Below, in pieces: positions 7,419 through 16,843 of a stretch of DNA of 64,000 nt. This DNA comes from Eubacteriales bacterium. Lineage in GTDB: Bacteria; Bacillota; Clostridia; Lachnospirales; Lachnospiraceae. Each line of letters begins with the position of its first letter. Position 1 is the first letter of the stretch. The translations under genes and the position numbers were made by a program. Location: positions 85,632-149,631 of the forward strand of contig JAUNOK010000002.1 in the NCBI GenBank assembly GCA_030537195.1. Reading direction: 5' to 3'. The notes under the pieces were generated by a model. The model was not told the origin of the DNA, searched no databases, and saw only the letters and a list, made by a program, of their open reading frames with translations.

Positions 7419-8786
7419 CTATGCCCTGTGACCTCCTATCTGCCCGTTTCTTTCAATCGCAGTTGCCTTGCTTTGAAGGTTATTAGCTTTCATAACCGCA
7501 TTTTTCCCGAATTTCTTCTTAATATCAAGCATGGCATGCTGCATTTTCTTTTCGCGTTCAAGCTGCGTCTGGTCTGTAAACATGTCAAACTGCTGGAAAC
7601 TCTCATTAGTAAGGTTAGCAACTGTAAGATTCAACTTTCTGATATATAATTTTCTATTGGTGTATCTGTCATATATATCAAGAAAAGCCTCTCTTAACTG
7701 CTTTGATGAAGATGTACATGTTGTAAGCGAGACAGATTTGTTAAGCCCCTGAGGAACTTCTCTTCCATATCTGTCCACATGGATTTCACCCTTGTAGGTT
7801 CCTTCATCAACATTTTTCCTGTCATAAGTTACATTTAACGCGATTGAATCAGTCACAAGCCCTTTATCAACTAAATCAAGTGCCAGCTCGTCTGCCATCT
7901 CACCAACTACAATTCTTGCATCTTCAAATGTATATGGCTCTTTTAACACCTGACCAGAACACAGACTGCTTGCCTTAGGCTTATATTTCTTGATATCTGC
8001 AATTGTACACGGTTCATATCCCCATGCATGATCGATAAGAATCTCTGCATCTACACCAAACTGCTTATACAGCCAGTCCTCATCTTCCAGTGACATTCTC
8101 GCAATATCGCCCATTGTCTTAATTCCATGTTTTTCAAGTTGTCTTGATATTCCTGGTCCAACCCGCCAGAAATCTCTAAGCGGCGTATGACTCCATAACA
8201 TTCTACGGTAATCATTAACACTTAACTCTGCTATACGTACACCATTCTTATCTGCCTGAATATGCTTTGCAACTATATCCATTGCAATCTTACACAGATA
8301 CAGATTAGGAGCAATACCAGCTGTTGCAGTTATTCTGGTCTCCTTATATACATCTTCAATAACCTTTGCCGTAAGCTGTCTTGCTGTCATATTATACATC
8401 TTCATATAGTCTGTTGCGTCGATAAACACTTCATCTATACTATATACAGTTATATCATCTTTGCTGAAATATTTAAGATAAATCGAATATATTTTTGATG
8501 AATACTTTATATAAAGACCCATCCTTGGAACTGCCGTTATATAATCCAGTTTTTCTCCGGTTCTTTCTTCTACTTCTTTTACCTTCTGTTCTACCTCAAA
8601 CAGTCTGCTTCGTCCAGAAAGGCCATATTTCTTAAGAGAAGGAGTAACTGCAAGGCATATTGTCTTAGCCGTTCTTGACGTATCAGCAACAACAAGATTA
8701 GTTGTAAGAGGATCTAATTCTCTTTCAACACATTCAATACTTGCATAGAATGATTTGAGATCAATTGCAATATATACTCTTTCCAT
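7419..8786 (-). CDS. Y-family DNA polymerase (UmuC/UvrX-like translesion polymerase)
   Basis: This 455-residue protein begins with the palm motif IAIDLKSFYASIE (first catalytic Asp about residue 8) and has the second catalytic pair in YSIDEVFID (about 115-123). A helix-hairpin-helix/thumb region follows (about 190-240, TPLRDFWRVGPGISRQLE), then a little-finger domain. It inserts nucleotides opposite damaged template and belongs to the group found next to yolD genes (UvrX/YqjW-like), not canonical DinB. AAGGAGG precedes the ATG. It is the first gene of a unit continuing with yolD, a MATE exporter and a C_GCAxxG_C_C gene. I saw no LexA box upstream by eye. Confidence 0.9.
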   Translation of the reverse strand: MERVYIAIDLKSFYASIECVERELDPLTTNLVVADTSRTAKTICLAVTPSLKKYGLSGRSRLFEVEQKVKEVEERTGEKLDYITAVPRMGLYIKYSSKIYSIYLKYFSKDDITVYSIDEVFIDATDYMKMYNMTARQLTAKVIEDVYKETRITATAGIAPNLYLCKIAMDIVAKHIQADKNGVRIAELSVNDYRRMLWSHTPLRDFWRVGPGISRQLEKHGIKTMGDIARMSLEDEDWLYKQFGVDAEILIDHAWGYEPCTIADIKKYKPKASSLCSGQVLKEPYTFEDARIVVGEMADELALDLVDKGLVTDSIALNVTYDRKNVDEGTYKGEIHVDRYGREVPQGLNKSVSLTTCTSSSKQLREAFLDIYDRYTNRKLYIRKLNLTVANLTNESFQQFDMFTDQTQLEREKKMQHAMLDIKKKFGKNAVMKANNLQSKATAIERNGQIGGHRA

Positions 8787-8811
8787 TACATCCTCCTTCC
8801 CTGAATTTCAG

Positions 8812-8848
8812 AAAGACACACCAGCTATTACTTTACCAGTGTGTCTTT
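8812..8848 (-). terminator. Hairpin between SseB-like gene and polymerase gene
   Basis: AAAGACACAC (8812-8821) and GTGTGTCTTT (8839-8848) form a 10-bp stem. On the minus strand the run after the stem is short (UCUUUC), so it is a weak terminator candidate for the 8880 gene. Confidence 0.45.
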
Positions 8849-8879
8849 TAGTTATACATTTTATTCTCTTATTACTTCA

Positions 8880-9836
8880 TTACATTGTTAAAAGCTGCTT
8901 CATTATATCAACTGGAACATAATAGCTTACTCCTAATGGATTAATTACTATTCCGGAGGCACCTAATTCCTTAACAGTCTTAAGAAGTTCCATATATGTA
9001 TAAAGCATATCTTCATGCTTTCCTGCATAGCATTTTTCCATCTCTAAACCATCTGTGAATACTGGAAGAGCAAGAATCTGCTCATCATCCTTATGACTTA
9101 CTTTATCTGTAATATCAACATATGGATGAGCGATTGATACTTCCTCATCTGTCTCTTCCTTAGTACAAGGAACCATGTAATCTGCATTGCGGATTGCTTT
9201 CTTAAGTTCTGCTTCCTTATCTCTTAAGATTGCCGCCTTAGCTGCTGAATCACCAGGCTTTCTGTACTCCTGGAAGAACTTGATAAGTGCGTTCTGAAGT
9301 CCCGGATTAGTTACAAAATCCTCTCTGATATACTTGTCATATGCTCCAATCTCTTCTCTTGAAACAATAAGTTCATTGTCTTTACCATCAGTAAATCTGA
9401 TATTCTTACAGCCATTACGATACAGATGCGCAATCTCATACTGCATTGAATCTTTATCTTCAATTCCATATGATATGTCATATCCATATTTGTTAAGCTG
9501 TTCTTCTACTTTAGCATGATTAGTATAATCATATAATATAACTATATCATCATCAACCATATATGGATAACCTGTGCTGTCACAGTATATTGTCCATAAA
9601 TGCTCAGCATTAATAAGTTTATCTATAACTATCTTTCTGTATACTTTACTTATTTCGGTAAAATATCCCTCATCATTAACATTGTTCTTCTCCTGTGCCT
9701 TCTTAATAAGTTCAGGAATAACCTTAGTAAGAACTTCGACTCCATCTGTAATTGAAAGTCCTGTTACATACGCAACACCCTTGTCTTCATCCTTAAAAAT
9801 GTGTCTTATTATGTCCTGTGCTTTAATTGAATCCAT
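8880..9836 (-). CDS. Protein with C-terminal SseB-like domain, function unknown
   Basis: A 318-residue soluble protein with no signal peptide or membrane segment. The C-terminal part (about 215-318) resembles the SseB N-terminal domain fold common in Firmicutes: ADYMVPCTKEE near its start, then LPVFTDGLEM, and finally GIVINPLGVSYYVPVD. The first 200 residues are not recognised; part of that region looks adapted to detect or store small values (IVILYDYTNHAKVEEQLNKY). The gene starts 2 nt after the stop of the asparaginase-fold lipoprotein gene, so they are co-transcribed. No enzymatic motif is visible. Confidence 0.65.
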   Translation of the reverse strand: MDSIKAQDIIRHIFKDEDKGVAYVTGLSITDGVEVLTKVIPELIKKAQEKNNVNDEGYFTEISKVYRKIVIDKLINAEHLWTIYCDSTGYPYMVDDDIVILYDYTNHAKVEEQLNKYGYDISYGIEDKDSMQYEIAHLYRNGCKNIRFTDGKDNELIVSREEIGAYDKYIREDFVTNPGLQNALIKFFQEYRKPGDSAAKAAILRDKEAELKKAIRNADYMVPCTKEETDEEVSIAHPYVDITDKVSHKDDEQILALPVFTDGLEMEKCYAGKHEDMLYTYMELLKTVKELGASGIVINPLGVSYYVPVDIMKQLLTM

Positions 9837-9838
9837 TA

Positions 9839-10744
9839 TTATACACTCCTCCTGGTAAAAGCATTTTTAAATGTGTCTGAATCACTGTTATTTCCTAACA
9901 GTAATGCCAGCATAATCCGGGCTTTAGATGGTGAAAGGTCTGTATAATAAACATTATCACCATAATCTGTAAATCCACCCTTCATATATATATCTTTACT
10001 ACATGATACAACTACAATTCCAGCATTCTTTCCTGATACAACCTCTGATATTTCATCAGTAAGTTCTCCATTACCTGTAGAAGAAATTATAACTGTACCA
10101 TCATTAAGATACATATTTTTGTATACAGTATCCGCATCTATACCCGCATAATCATAAACAATATCAACATTTACAAATCTATTAACATCATTGATATCAA
10201 ACATCAAATCACCATTAGTATTGACAATCATACCAGCTGGTAACTGATTATCTGATGCTGTTGTCTTATTATCAAGCTTCTCAATATAATTCTTTGCCTG
10301 CGTCACCTTATCTTCAGGATTACCATTGTTGTAATCATACGGTATTATAACAAGAGGCTTATCATCCTTAATTGTAAGTGACAGAAAATATCTTACGTCT
10401 TCTGAATATTTATTATTAATGACAAAAACAATGCCTTTAACATCATTATTATTCATATCCGAATTAATATCTTTAGCAGTTGCCAGCATTCCATCAAGGG
10501 AATAATCTGTAATATCTTCTGTTCCATACACACGTATACCAGAATCACTGTTACTGTTATCTTCTTTATTGTCATCTGCTGATTCTGAAGCATTGTCATT
10601 ATCTGAATCTGAATTATCCTGCACAGTCTCTTCCTGCGAAAGGATATACTTCATTGGATTCTTTACCATTGTGCTGCAGCCAGTCAGTGTCAGAATTGAC
10701 AGAATCGTAACCATTCCGGTTATACAATATTTCTTATTAATCAT
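9839..10744 (-). CDS. Lipoprotein with asparaginase-like fold, catalytic motifs lost
   Basis: The 301-residue product has a lipoprotein signal (hydrophobic stretch, then LTGCST) and a low-complexity Asp/Ser/Asn linker (about 42-68). The rest resembles type II L-asparaginase. VRYFLSLTIKDDKPLVII matches the helix after the active site, VDIVYDYAGIDADTVYK matches the VGIVYxY segment, STGNGELT matches GVGNGN, and DLSPSKARIMLALLL matches the closing LNPxKARxLLxLAL. The catalytic HGTDT segment reads INNKYSED, and the N-terminal GGTIA nucleophile segment is absent. It is therefore probably a non-catalytic surface protein, perhaps binding a small ligand. Its 3' neighbour is an SseB-like gene 2 nt away, so they are probably co-expressed. 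Confidence 0.7.
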   Translation of the reverse strand: MINKKYCITGMVTILSILTLTGCSTMVKNPMKYILSQEETVQDNSDSDNDNASESADDNKEDNSNSDSGIRVYGTEDITDYSLDGMLATAKDINSDMNNNDVKGIVFVINNKYSEDVRYFLSLTIKDDKPLVIIPYDYNNGNPEDKVTQAKNYIEKLDNKTTASDNQLPAGMIVNTNGDLMFDINDVNRFVNVDIVYDYAGIDADTVYKNMYLNDGTVIISSTGNGELTDEISEVVSGKNAGIVVVSCSKDIYMKGGFTDYGDNVYYTDLSPSKARIMLALLLGNNSDSDTFKNAFTRRSV

Positions 10745-10786
10745 ACATAAAACCTCTTGTTAAACTCTGCTGTAATATCTTACTTA

Positions 10787-12187
10787 TCAGATTATAGTAA
10801 GAATACCAAGTGATTTAAGAAGAAGAAGGAATAAAAGAATTGGTGCAATCCACTTTACCATAACTGTATAAAGTCCTTTTCTTCCCATCTTGGTTCCTGT
10901 TTTCTCAACTTCATCTATAACAGTCTTAGGCTTAAGTATCCATCCAATAAGGATACATGTTCCTATAGAAACTATTGGCATAAGTACATTGTTACTGATG
11001 TAATCCATAATATCAAGCACCTGTGCATGTACTCCGTTAGGAAGCTTGATATCAAAGAATAACTTGTTATATCCTAAGCATACGATAACCGCTGCAACAA
11101 TACCAATAACTGCCTCTATTGCTGTAGCCTTATTTCTGGTTAACTTGAACTCATCCATAAAGCTTGAAACAATAGCTTCCATAATTGATACAGCACTTGT
11201 AAGGGCTGCAAAGAATACCATTGCAAAGAATATTGCACCAATAACATTACCTGCAAATCCCATAGAATCAAATACCTTAGGAAGTGAAACAAACATAAGG
11301 CTTGGACCTGATGCTGTCATTCCGTCTCTTCCCATGAATACGAATACAGCAGGAATAATCATTACACCTGCAAGGAAAGCAACGATTGTATCAAATATCT
11401 CAATCTGGTTGATTGACTTTCCAAGATTCGCATCATCACTTACATATGAACCATAGGCAATCATAATACCCATAGCAACACTTAAGCTGTAGAAAAGCTG
11501 TCCCATTGCGTCCATAAGAACTGTACAGAACTGCTTGACAGTAATTCCCTTCATATTAGGAATTACATAAGCACCTAATCCCTGTAAGCCTGTTCTTGTA
11601 GTTCCATCAATATCAGTATACGAAATTGTAAGTGAATATACTGATATTCCAAGTACAAGTACAATAAGCAATGGCATGATAATCTTAGATGATGATTCAA
11701 TACCATTATTAACACCACGGAATATAATAAATGCAACAATTATTGTAAACACAAGCATCATTATGATTGGCTCTGCAGTCTGACCGATAAATCCTGAGAA
11801 ATAACCATCCTGTGCTGCTGCATGACCGTTACCTGTGATGTAGACAAGAAGATACTTAAGCACCCATCCACCGATTGTTACATAGTATGGGAATATCATT
11901 ACAGGTACAATACATGCAATAATACCCAGTGGCTTCCACTTACTTTTTAACTTGCTGTAAGCTGTAAGCGGACTCTGCTTGGTCTTACGACCAATGGCAA
12001 TTTCTGTTGTGAGTAGTGTAAAACCAAATGTTAATGCTAAAACAATGTATATAACGAGGAATAACCCTCCTCCATCTTTAGCTGCCAAGTAAGGAAATCT
12101 CCATATGTTACCAAGTCCTACAGCACTACCCGCTGCTGCAAGAACGAACCCGATAGAGCCCTTGAATGAATTACGATTTTCGTTCAT
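10787..12187 (-). CDS. Neurotransmitter:sodium symporter (NSS/SNF) family transporter
   Basis: A 466-residue polytopic protein that starts with the NSS signature: GSIGFVLAAAGSAVGLGNIW then RFPYLAAKDGGGLFL, covering the Na+ and substrate sites of TM1. About eleven to twelve helices follow, including the TM6 region YSLSVAMGIMIAYGSY. Bacterial members import amino acids or related compounds with Na+. The consensus promoter at 12224-12252 serves this gene alone, and a terminator for carB lies just upstream of that. The exact substrate cannot be told. Confidence 0.93.
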   Translation of the reverse strand: MNENRNSFKGSIGFVLAAAGSAVGLGNIWRFPYLAAKDGGGLFLVIYIVLALTFGFTLLTTEIAIGRKTKQSPLTAYSKLKSKWKPLGIIACIVPVMIFPYYVTIGGWVLKYLLVYITGNGHAAAQDGYFSGFIGQTAEPIIMMLVFTIIVAFIIFRGVNNGIESSSKIIMPLLIVLVLGISVYSLTISYTDIDGTTRTGLQGLGAYVIPNMKGITVKQFCTVLMDAMGQLFYSLSVAMGIMIAYGSYVSDDANLGKSINQIEIFDTIVAFLAGVMIIPAVFVFMGRDGMTASGPSLMFVSLPKVFDSMGFAGNVIGAIFFAMVFFAALTSAVSIMEAIVSSFMDEFKLTRNKATAIEAVIGIVAAVIVCLGYNKLFFDIKLPNGVHAQVLDIMDYISNNVLMPIVSIGTCILIGWILKPKTVIDEVEKTGTKMGRKGLYTVMVKWIAPILLFLLLLKSLGILTII

Positions 12188-12223
12188 TTCATAACCGTCC
12201 CTTTTTATAAAATATACTTATAA

Positions 12224-12252
12224 ATTATACCTAATAATATCAGGTCGGTCAA
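12224..12252 (-). promoter_or_regulatory. Promoter of the NSS transporter gene
   Basis: On the minus strand TTGACC (12252-12247) and TATAAT (12229-12224) are separated by 17 nt, about 37 nt before the ATG at 12187. Confidence 0.75.
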
Positions 12253-12260
12253 CTGTTTAG

Positions 12261-12295
12261 CAAAAAAGAAGCACCGTGTTTCCACAGTGCCTCTT
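12261..12295 (-). terminator. Rho-independent terminator of carAB
   Basis: Minus-strand hairpin GAGGCACTGTG-gaaa-CACGGTGCTTC followed by six U (12267-12262), starting 18 nt after the carB stop. Confidence 0.85.
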
Positions 12296-12312
12296 TGTTA
12301 AATATTTTATTA

Positions 12313-15300
12313 TTAGTTATTACCACGATTATCAATCTTGGCAATATCAACTATAGATAATTCCTGATTATTGAATGCATGCTCAAGACTTGATATAAGT
12401 GCATGGGCTGTATCAAGACTTGTAAGACAGTGAACACCAGTCTCGATAGCATATCTTCTGATAAGGAATCCATCTTTGGCTCTCTCAATACCACTCTCTG
12501 GTGTATCGATTACAAGGTCAATCTTATGCTCTAAGATAAGGTCAAGAAGTGTAGGAGCTTCCTGTCCAATCTTATTAACCTGGATTGCATGAACACCATT
12601 TTCCTTAAGAACCTTAGCTGTTCCTCTTGAAGCATATATCTTATAACCTAATGCTTCGAATCTTTGTGCGATATCAATACCGTCCTGTTTATCCTTATCT
12701 GCAAGAGTCATGATAATCTGCTTATGCTTTGGAAGTCTGATTCCTGCTCCCTCAAATGCTTTATAAAGTGCCTCATCAAAGCTCTTAGATATACCAAGAC
12801 ACTCACCTGTAGACTTCATCTCTGGTCCAAGGCTGATATCAGCGCCTCTGATCTTCTCAAATGAGAATACAGGCATCTTAATAGCATAGTAATCTGCAGC
12901 CTTCTGAAGTCCCGGCTCATATCCTAATTCCTTAATTGTCTTACCGATAATAACCTGTGTAGCAAGCTTGACAATTGGAATACCTGTAACCTTGCTGATA
13001 TATGGTACTGTACGGCTTGAACGAGGGTTAACCTCAATTACATATACCTGGTCATTATATACGATAAACTGAATGTTAATCATACCCTTTACATGAAGTG
13101 CTCTTGCAAGTCTTCCTGTATAATCTTCAATCATATCAACAATCTTAGGTGATATTGACTTTGCTGGATATACTGAAATACTGTCTCCTGAATGGATACC
13201 AGCTCTCTCAATATGCTCCATGATACCAGGAATAAGAATATCCTGACCATCGCATACTGCATCAACCTCGATTTCCTTACCCATAAGGTACTTATCAACA
13301 AGGATTGGATGATCCTGCTTAATTCTGTTAATGATGTTCATGAATTCAACTACATCTTCATCAGATACAGCAATCTGCATACCCTGTCCACCAAGTACAT
13401 ATGAAGGTCTTACAAGTACAGGATATCCAAGTTCATTGGCAGCCTTAAGAGCCTCCTCAACTGTGAATACAGTCTGTCCCTTAGCTCTTGGAATCTGTGT
13501 CTGTTCAAGAATCTCATCAAAAAGCTCTCTATCCTCAGCAGCATCAACATCTTCTGCCTTAGTTCCAAGAATAGGAACCCCCATCTTCATAAGTGCTTCT
13601 GTAAGCTTAATAGCTGTCTGTCCACCAAACTGAACAACTGCTCCGTCTGGCTTCTCAAACTCTACGATTGATTCAACATCTTCTGCTGTAAGTGGCTCAA
13701 AATAAAGCTTATCAGCAATATCAAAGTCAGTAGAAACTGTCTCTGGGTTATTATTAATAATAATTGTCTCAAAGCCTTCCTTCTTGAATGCCCATGTACA
13801 ATGAACAGAACAGAAGTCGAACTCAATACCCTGTCCAATTCTGATTGGACCAGAACCAAGTACAAGAACTTTCTTCTTATCCTTAGTCTCTATAGCCTCA
13901 TTCTCACTACCATATACTGAATAGTAATATGGAGTTGTTGCTGCGAACTCTGCTGCACATGTATCAACCATCTTAAATGATGCATGAATATTATACTGGT
14001 CTCTTAATTCTTTGATTTCTCTTTCTGTATGACCTGTTAAATCACCGATAACATTATCAGGGAATTCAATTCTCTTAGCTTCTCTTAAAAGACTCTCTGT
14101 AAGAGGTCCTCTCTTAAGAGCATTCTCCATATCAACAATAATCTGGAGCTTATCAATAAACCATAAGTCAATCTTAGTAATGTCATGCATCTTGGCTGCA
14201 GAAATATGTCTTCTTAAACCTTCAGCTATCTTCCAGATTCTTCTGTCATCTACAATTGCAAGTTCTTCGAGAAGTTCTTCATCTGTAAGTCCTGTGAAAT
14301 CATATGACATAAGGCTGTCAACATGCTGTTCAAGAGAACGGATAGCCTTCATAAGACCACCCTCGAAGTTATCAGAAATACTCATAACCTCACCAGTAGC
14401 CTTCATCTGTGTTGTAAGTGTTCTCTTTGCTGAGATGAATTTATCAAATGGAAGTCTTGGAATCTTAACTACACAGTAATCAAGTGCTGGCTCGAAGCTT
14501 GCATAAGTCTTTCCTGTAACTGCATTCTTAATCTCATCAAGTGTATAACCAAGTGCAATCTTAGCTGCAACCTTAGCAATAGGATAACCTGTTGCCTTAG
14601 AAGCTAATGCTGATGAACGGCTTACACGAGGGTTAACTTCGATTACACAATACTCAAAACTGTCTGGATGAAGTGCATACTGAACATTACATCCACCTGT
14701 GATACCTAATTCATCAATAATTCTTAAAGCAGATGTTCTTAACATCTGGTATTCCTTATCAGAAAGTGTCTGTGAAGGAGCTACTACGATACTATCACCT
14801 GTATGAACACCAACAGGGTCGATATTCTCCATGTTACAGATAGTAATACATGTTCCGTTGCTGTCACGCATTACTTCGTACTCGATTTCCTTCCATCCAG
14901 CGATACAACGCTCAACAAGAACTTCACCAACTCTTGAAAGTCTTAAACCATTCTCAAGGATTTCTCTTAATTCCTGTACATTATTAGCGATACCACCACC
15001 GCTTCCACCAAGTGTGTAAGCAGGACGGAGAACTACAGGGTAACCAATCTTTGCTGCAAATGCTTCACCATCTTCAACATTGTTAACAACAAGTGAAGGA
15101 GCACATGGTTCACCAATCTTTTCCATAGTTTCCTTGAACATAAGACGGTCTTCTGCCTTCTTGATTGTAAGTGCAGTTGTACCGATAAGCTTTACATTAT
15201 GCTCTTCAAGGAATCCTGTCTCAGCGATTTCCATTGCAAGGTTAAGTCCGGCCTGTCCACCAAGTGTAGGTAAGATGCTGTCTGGCTTTTCCTTTAAAAT

Positions 15301-15531
15301 AATCTGCTTTAATGCTTCAACTGTAAGAGGCTCAATATATACCTCATCAGCAATATCTTTATCTGTCATGATAGTAGCAGGGTTAGAGTTAACCAGTACT
15401 ACTTCAATTCCTTCTTCTTTAAGAGAACGGCATGCCTGTGTTCCGGCATAGTCAAATTCTGCTGCCTGACCAATAACGATTGGACCAGAACCTATAACTA
15501 ATACTTTCTTAATACTCTCAATCTTTGGCAT
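12313..15531 (-). CDS. carB: Carbamoyl-phosphate synthase large subunit
   Basis: The 1072-residue length and the two homologous ATP-grasp halves are typical. Each half opens with a GSGPI motif: VLVIGSGPIVIGQAAEFDYA at about 10 and VLVLGSGPIRIGQGIEFDF at about 557. ATP-grasp signatures YPVVLRPAYTLGGSGGG and YPVLVRPSYVLGGQGMQIA are present. The C-terminal allosteric MGS-like domain starts near 935. The enzyme makes carbamoyl phosphate from bicarbonate, ATP and glutamine-derived ammonia for arginine and pyrimidine synthesis, and works as a complex with CarA, encoded 4 nt upstream. The allosteric domain suggests feedback control by nucleotides or ornithine. Confidence 0.98.
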   Translation of the reverse strand: MPKIESIKKVLVIGSGPIVIGQAAEFDYAGTQACRSLKEEGIEVVLVNSNPATIMTDKDIADEVYIEPLTVEALKQIILKEKPDSILPTLGGQAGLNLAMEIAETGFLEEHNVKLIGTTALTIKKAEDRLMFKETMEKIGEPCAPSLVVNNVEDGEAFAAKIGYPVVLRPAYTLGGSGGGIANNVQELREILENGLRLSRVGEVLVERCIAGWKEIEYEVMRDSNGTCITICNMENIDPVGVHTGDSIVVAPSQTLSDKEYQMLRTSALRIIDELGITGGCNVQYALHPDSFEYCVIEVNPRVSRSSALASKATGYPIAKVAAKIALGYTLDEIKNAVTGKTYASFEPALDYCVVKIPRLPFDKFISAKRTLTTQMKATGEVMSISDNFEGGLMKAIRSLEQHVDSLMSYDFTGLTDEELLEELAIVDDRRIWKIAEGLRRHISAAKMHDITKIDLWFIDKLQIIVDMENALKRGPLTESLLREAKRIEFPDNVIGDLTGHTEREIKELRDQYNIHASFKMVDTCAAEFAATTPYYYSVYGSENEAIETKDKKKVLVLGSGPIRIGQGIEFDFCSVHCTWAFKKEGFETIIINNNPETVSTDFDIADKLYFEPLTAEDVESIVEFEKPDGAVVQFGGQTAIKLTEALMKMGVPILGTKAEDVDAAEDRELFDEILEQTQIPRAKGQTVFTVEEALKAANELGYPVLVRPSYVLGGQGMQIAVSDEDVVEFMNIINRIKQDHPILVDKYLMGKEIEVDAVCDGQDILIPGIMEHIERAGIHSGDSISVYPAKSISPKIVDMIEDYTGRLARALHVKGMINIQFIVYNDQVYVIEVNPRSSRTVPYISKVTGIPIVKLATQVIIGKTIKELGYEPGLQKAADYYAIKMPVFSFEKIRGADISLGPEMKSTGECLGISKSFDEALYKAFEGAGIRLPKHKQIIMTLADKDKQDGIDIAQRFEALGYKIYASRGTAKVLKENGVHAIQVNKIGQEAPTLLDLILEHKIDLVIDTPESGIERAKDGFLIRRYAIETGVHCLTSLDTAHALISSLEHAFNNQELSIVDIAKIDNRGNN

Positions 15532-15535
15532 GTTC

Positions 15536-16618
15536 TTAGTCCTCCTTCTTCATCATGTCCATAAATCTGTCAAACAGGTACGCTGTATCCTGTGGACCTG
15601 CGCAGGCTTCTGGGTGGAACTGTACTGTGAATATATTCTTTCCAACATATTCAAGTCCCTCATTAGTCTTATCATTAACATTCTCAAATGCAGGTACTGC
15701 AACCTTGCTGTCTAATGTGCTCTCATCTACAACATAACCGTGGTTCTGTGATGAAATATAGCACTTGCCAGTCTTTAAATCCTTAACAGGATGGTTAGCA
15801 CCTCTGTGTCCGTACTTAAGTCTGTGTGTATCAGCGCCAGTAGCAAGTGCCATAAGCTGATGTCCAAGACAGATTGCAAATATTGGAACATTGCTGTTAT
15901 AAAGCTTCTTAATCTCTTCTATTATCTCTACGCATTCCTTAGGATCTCCAGGTCCGTTAGATAACATAATTCCATCAGGATTAGTTGCAAGAATCTCTTC
16001 TGCCTTAGTATATGCTGGATATACTGTAACCTCACATCCTCTGTTATTAAGTGATCTTGCAATATTCTTCTTAGCACCGAAATCCATAAGAGCAACCTTC
16101 GGTCCTTTTCCTGGAAGAACATACTTTTCCTTACATGTAACCTTTCTTACAACTCCCTTAACGCTGTACTCCTTAATCTTAGGAAGAACTTCATCAAGAT
16201 TGTAATTCTCATTAGTTGTAATCATACCATTCATAGTACCCTTTTCTCTTAAAATCTTAGTAAGGGCTCTTGTATCAATTCCACAGATACCTGGTATATC
16301 ATTGTCAAGAAGGAATTTCTGGATAGGATCTTCATTTCTGAAGTTGCTTGCCATTCTAGAAAGCTCACGTACAATATATCCGTCTGGCCATGCTTTCTCG
16401 GACTCCATATCCTTATAGCATACGCCGTAATTACCGATAAGAGGATATGTCATTGTTACTGCCTGTCCTGCGTATGAAGGATCAGTCAGCACCTCCAAAT
16501 ATCCTGTCATAGATGTGTTAAAGACAATCTCACTAATAACTTCGCGGGTCGAACCTATGCTGGTTCCTTCAAAGACCGTTCCATCTTCAAGTATCAAAAA
16601 TGCTTTCATGAATGCCAC
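15536..16618 (-). CDS. carA: Carbamoyl-phosphate synthase small subunit
   Basis: A 360-residue protein with the CarA N-terminal domain (LILEDGTVFEG, then IVFNTSMTGYLEVLTDPSYA) and a C-terminal class I glutamine amidotransferase. The nucleophile Cys lies in FAICLGHQLMALA (about 245) and the catalytic His in VQFHPEACAG. It releases ammonia from glutamine and channels it to CarB, whose gene follows after 4 nt. The gene has its own promoter about 110 nt upstream, leaving a leader of roughly 100 nt in which I found no recognisable pyrimidine or arginine control element. Confidence 0.97.
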   Translation of the reverse strand: MAFMKAFLILEDGTVFEGTSIGSTREVISEIVFNTSMTGYLEVLTDPSYAGQAVTMTYPLIGNYGVCYKDMESEKAWPDGYIVRELSRMASNFRNEDPIQKFLLDNDIPGICGIDTRALTKILREKGTMNGMITTNENYNLDEVLPKIKEYSVKGVVRKVTCKEKYVLPGKGPKVALMDFGAKKNIARSLNNRGCEVTVYPAYTKAEEILATNPDGIMLSNGPGDPKECVEIIEEIKKLYNSNVPIFAICLGHQLMALATGADTHRLKYGHRGANHPVKDLKTGKCYISSQNHGYVVDESTLDSKVAVPAFENVNDKTNEGLEYVGKNIFTVQFHPEACAGPQDTAYLFDRFMDMMKKED

Positions 16619-16727
16619 CTTAATTCCTTTCGTTTATTTAATTTAATCATTTGCCCAAGAAACGCCAAAATCACTTTTGCGCAAAAAAAAAGACACAAAA
16701 ATGCCTTTTTCTCTCAAACTTTACAAT

Positions 16728-16756
16728 ATGTTACCATAGTTAAATGTAATTTTCAA
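16728..16756 (-). promoter_or_regulatory. Putative promoter of carAB
   Basis: TTGAAA (16756-16751) and TAACAT (16733-16728) on the minus strand, spaced by 17 nt. The match is moderate but the position is right for a ~100-nt leader ahead of carA. Confidence 0.5.
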
Positions 16757-16794
16757 GCATATATTTACCTATATATTGCATAAAAATGCATACC

Positions 16795-16827
16795 AGAAAA
16801 CAGCCCCCAAAAAACAGGGGGGCTGTC
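16795..16827 (-). terminator. Terminator after the InlB-repeat protein gene
   Basis: Minus-strand stem CAGCCCCCC / GGGGGGCTG with a U/G-rich loop, followed by UUUUC. It begins about 17 nt past the stop at 16844. Confidence 0.8.
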
Positions 16828-16843
16828 AGCATTCTATTATACG

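Noticed and set aside
16619..16730. Pyrimidine attenuator in the carA leader
   Set aside because: No PyrR anti-antiterminator sequence or terminator hairpin could be found; the leader is plain AT-rich.
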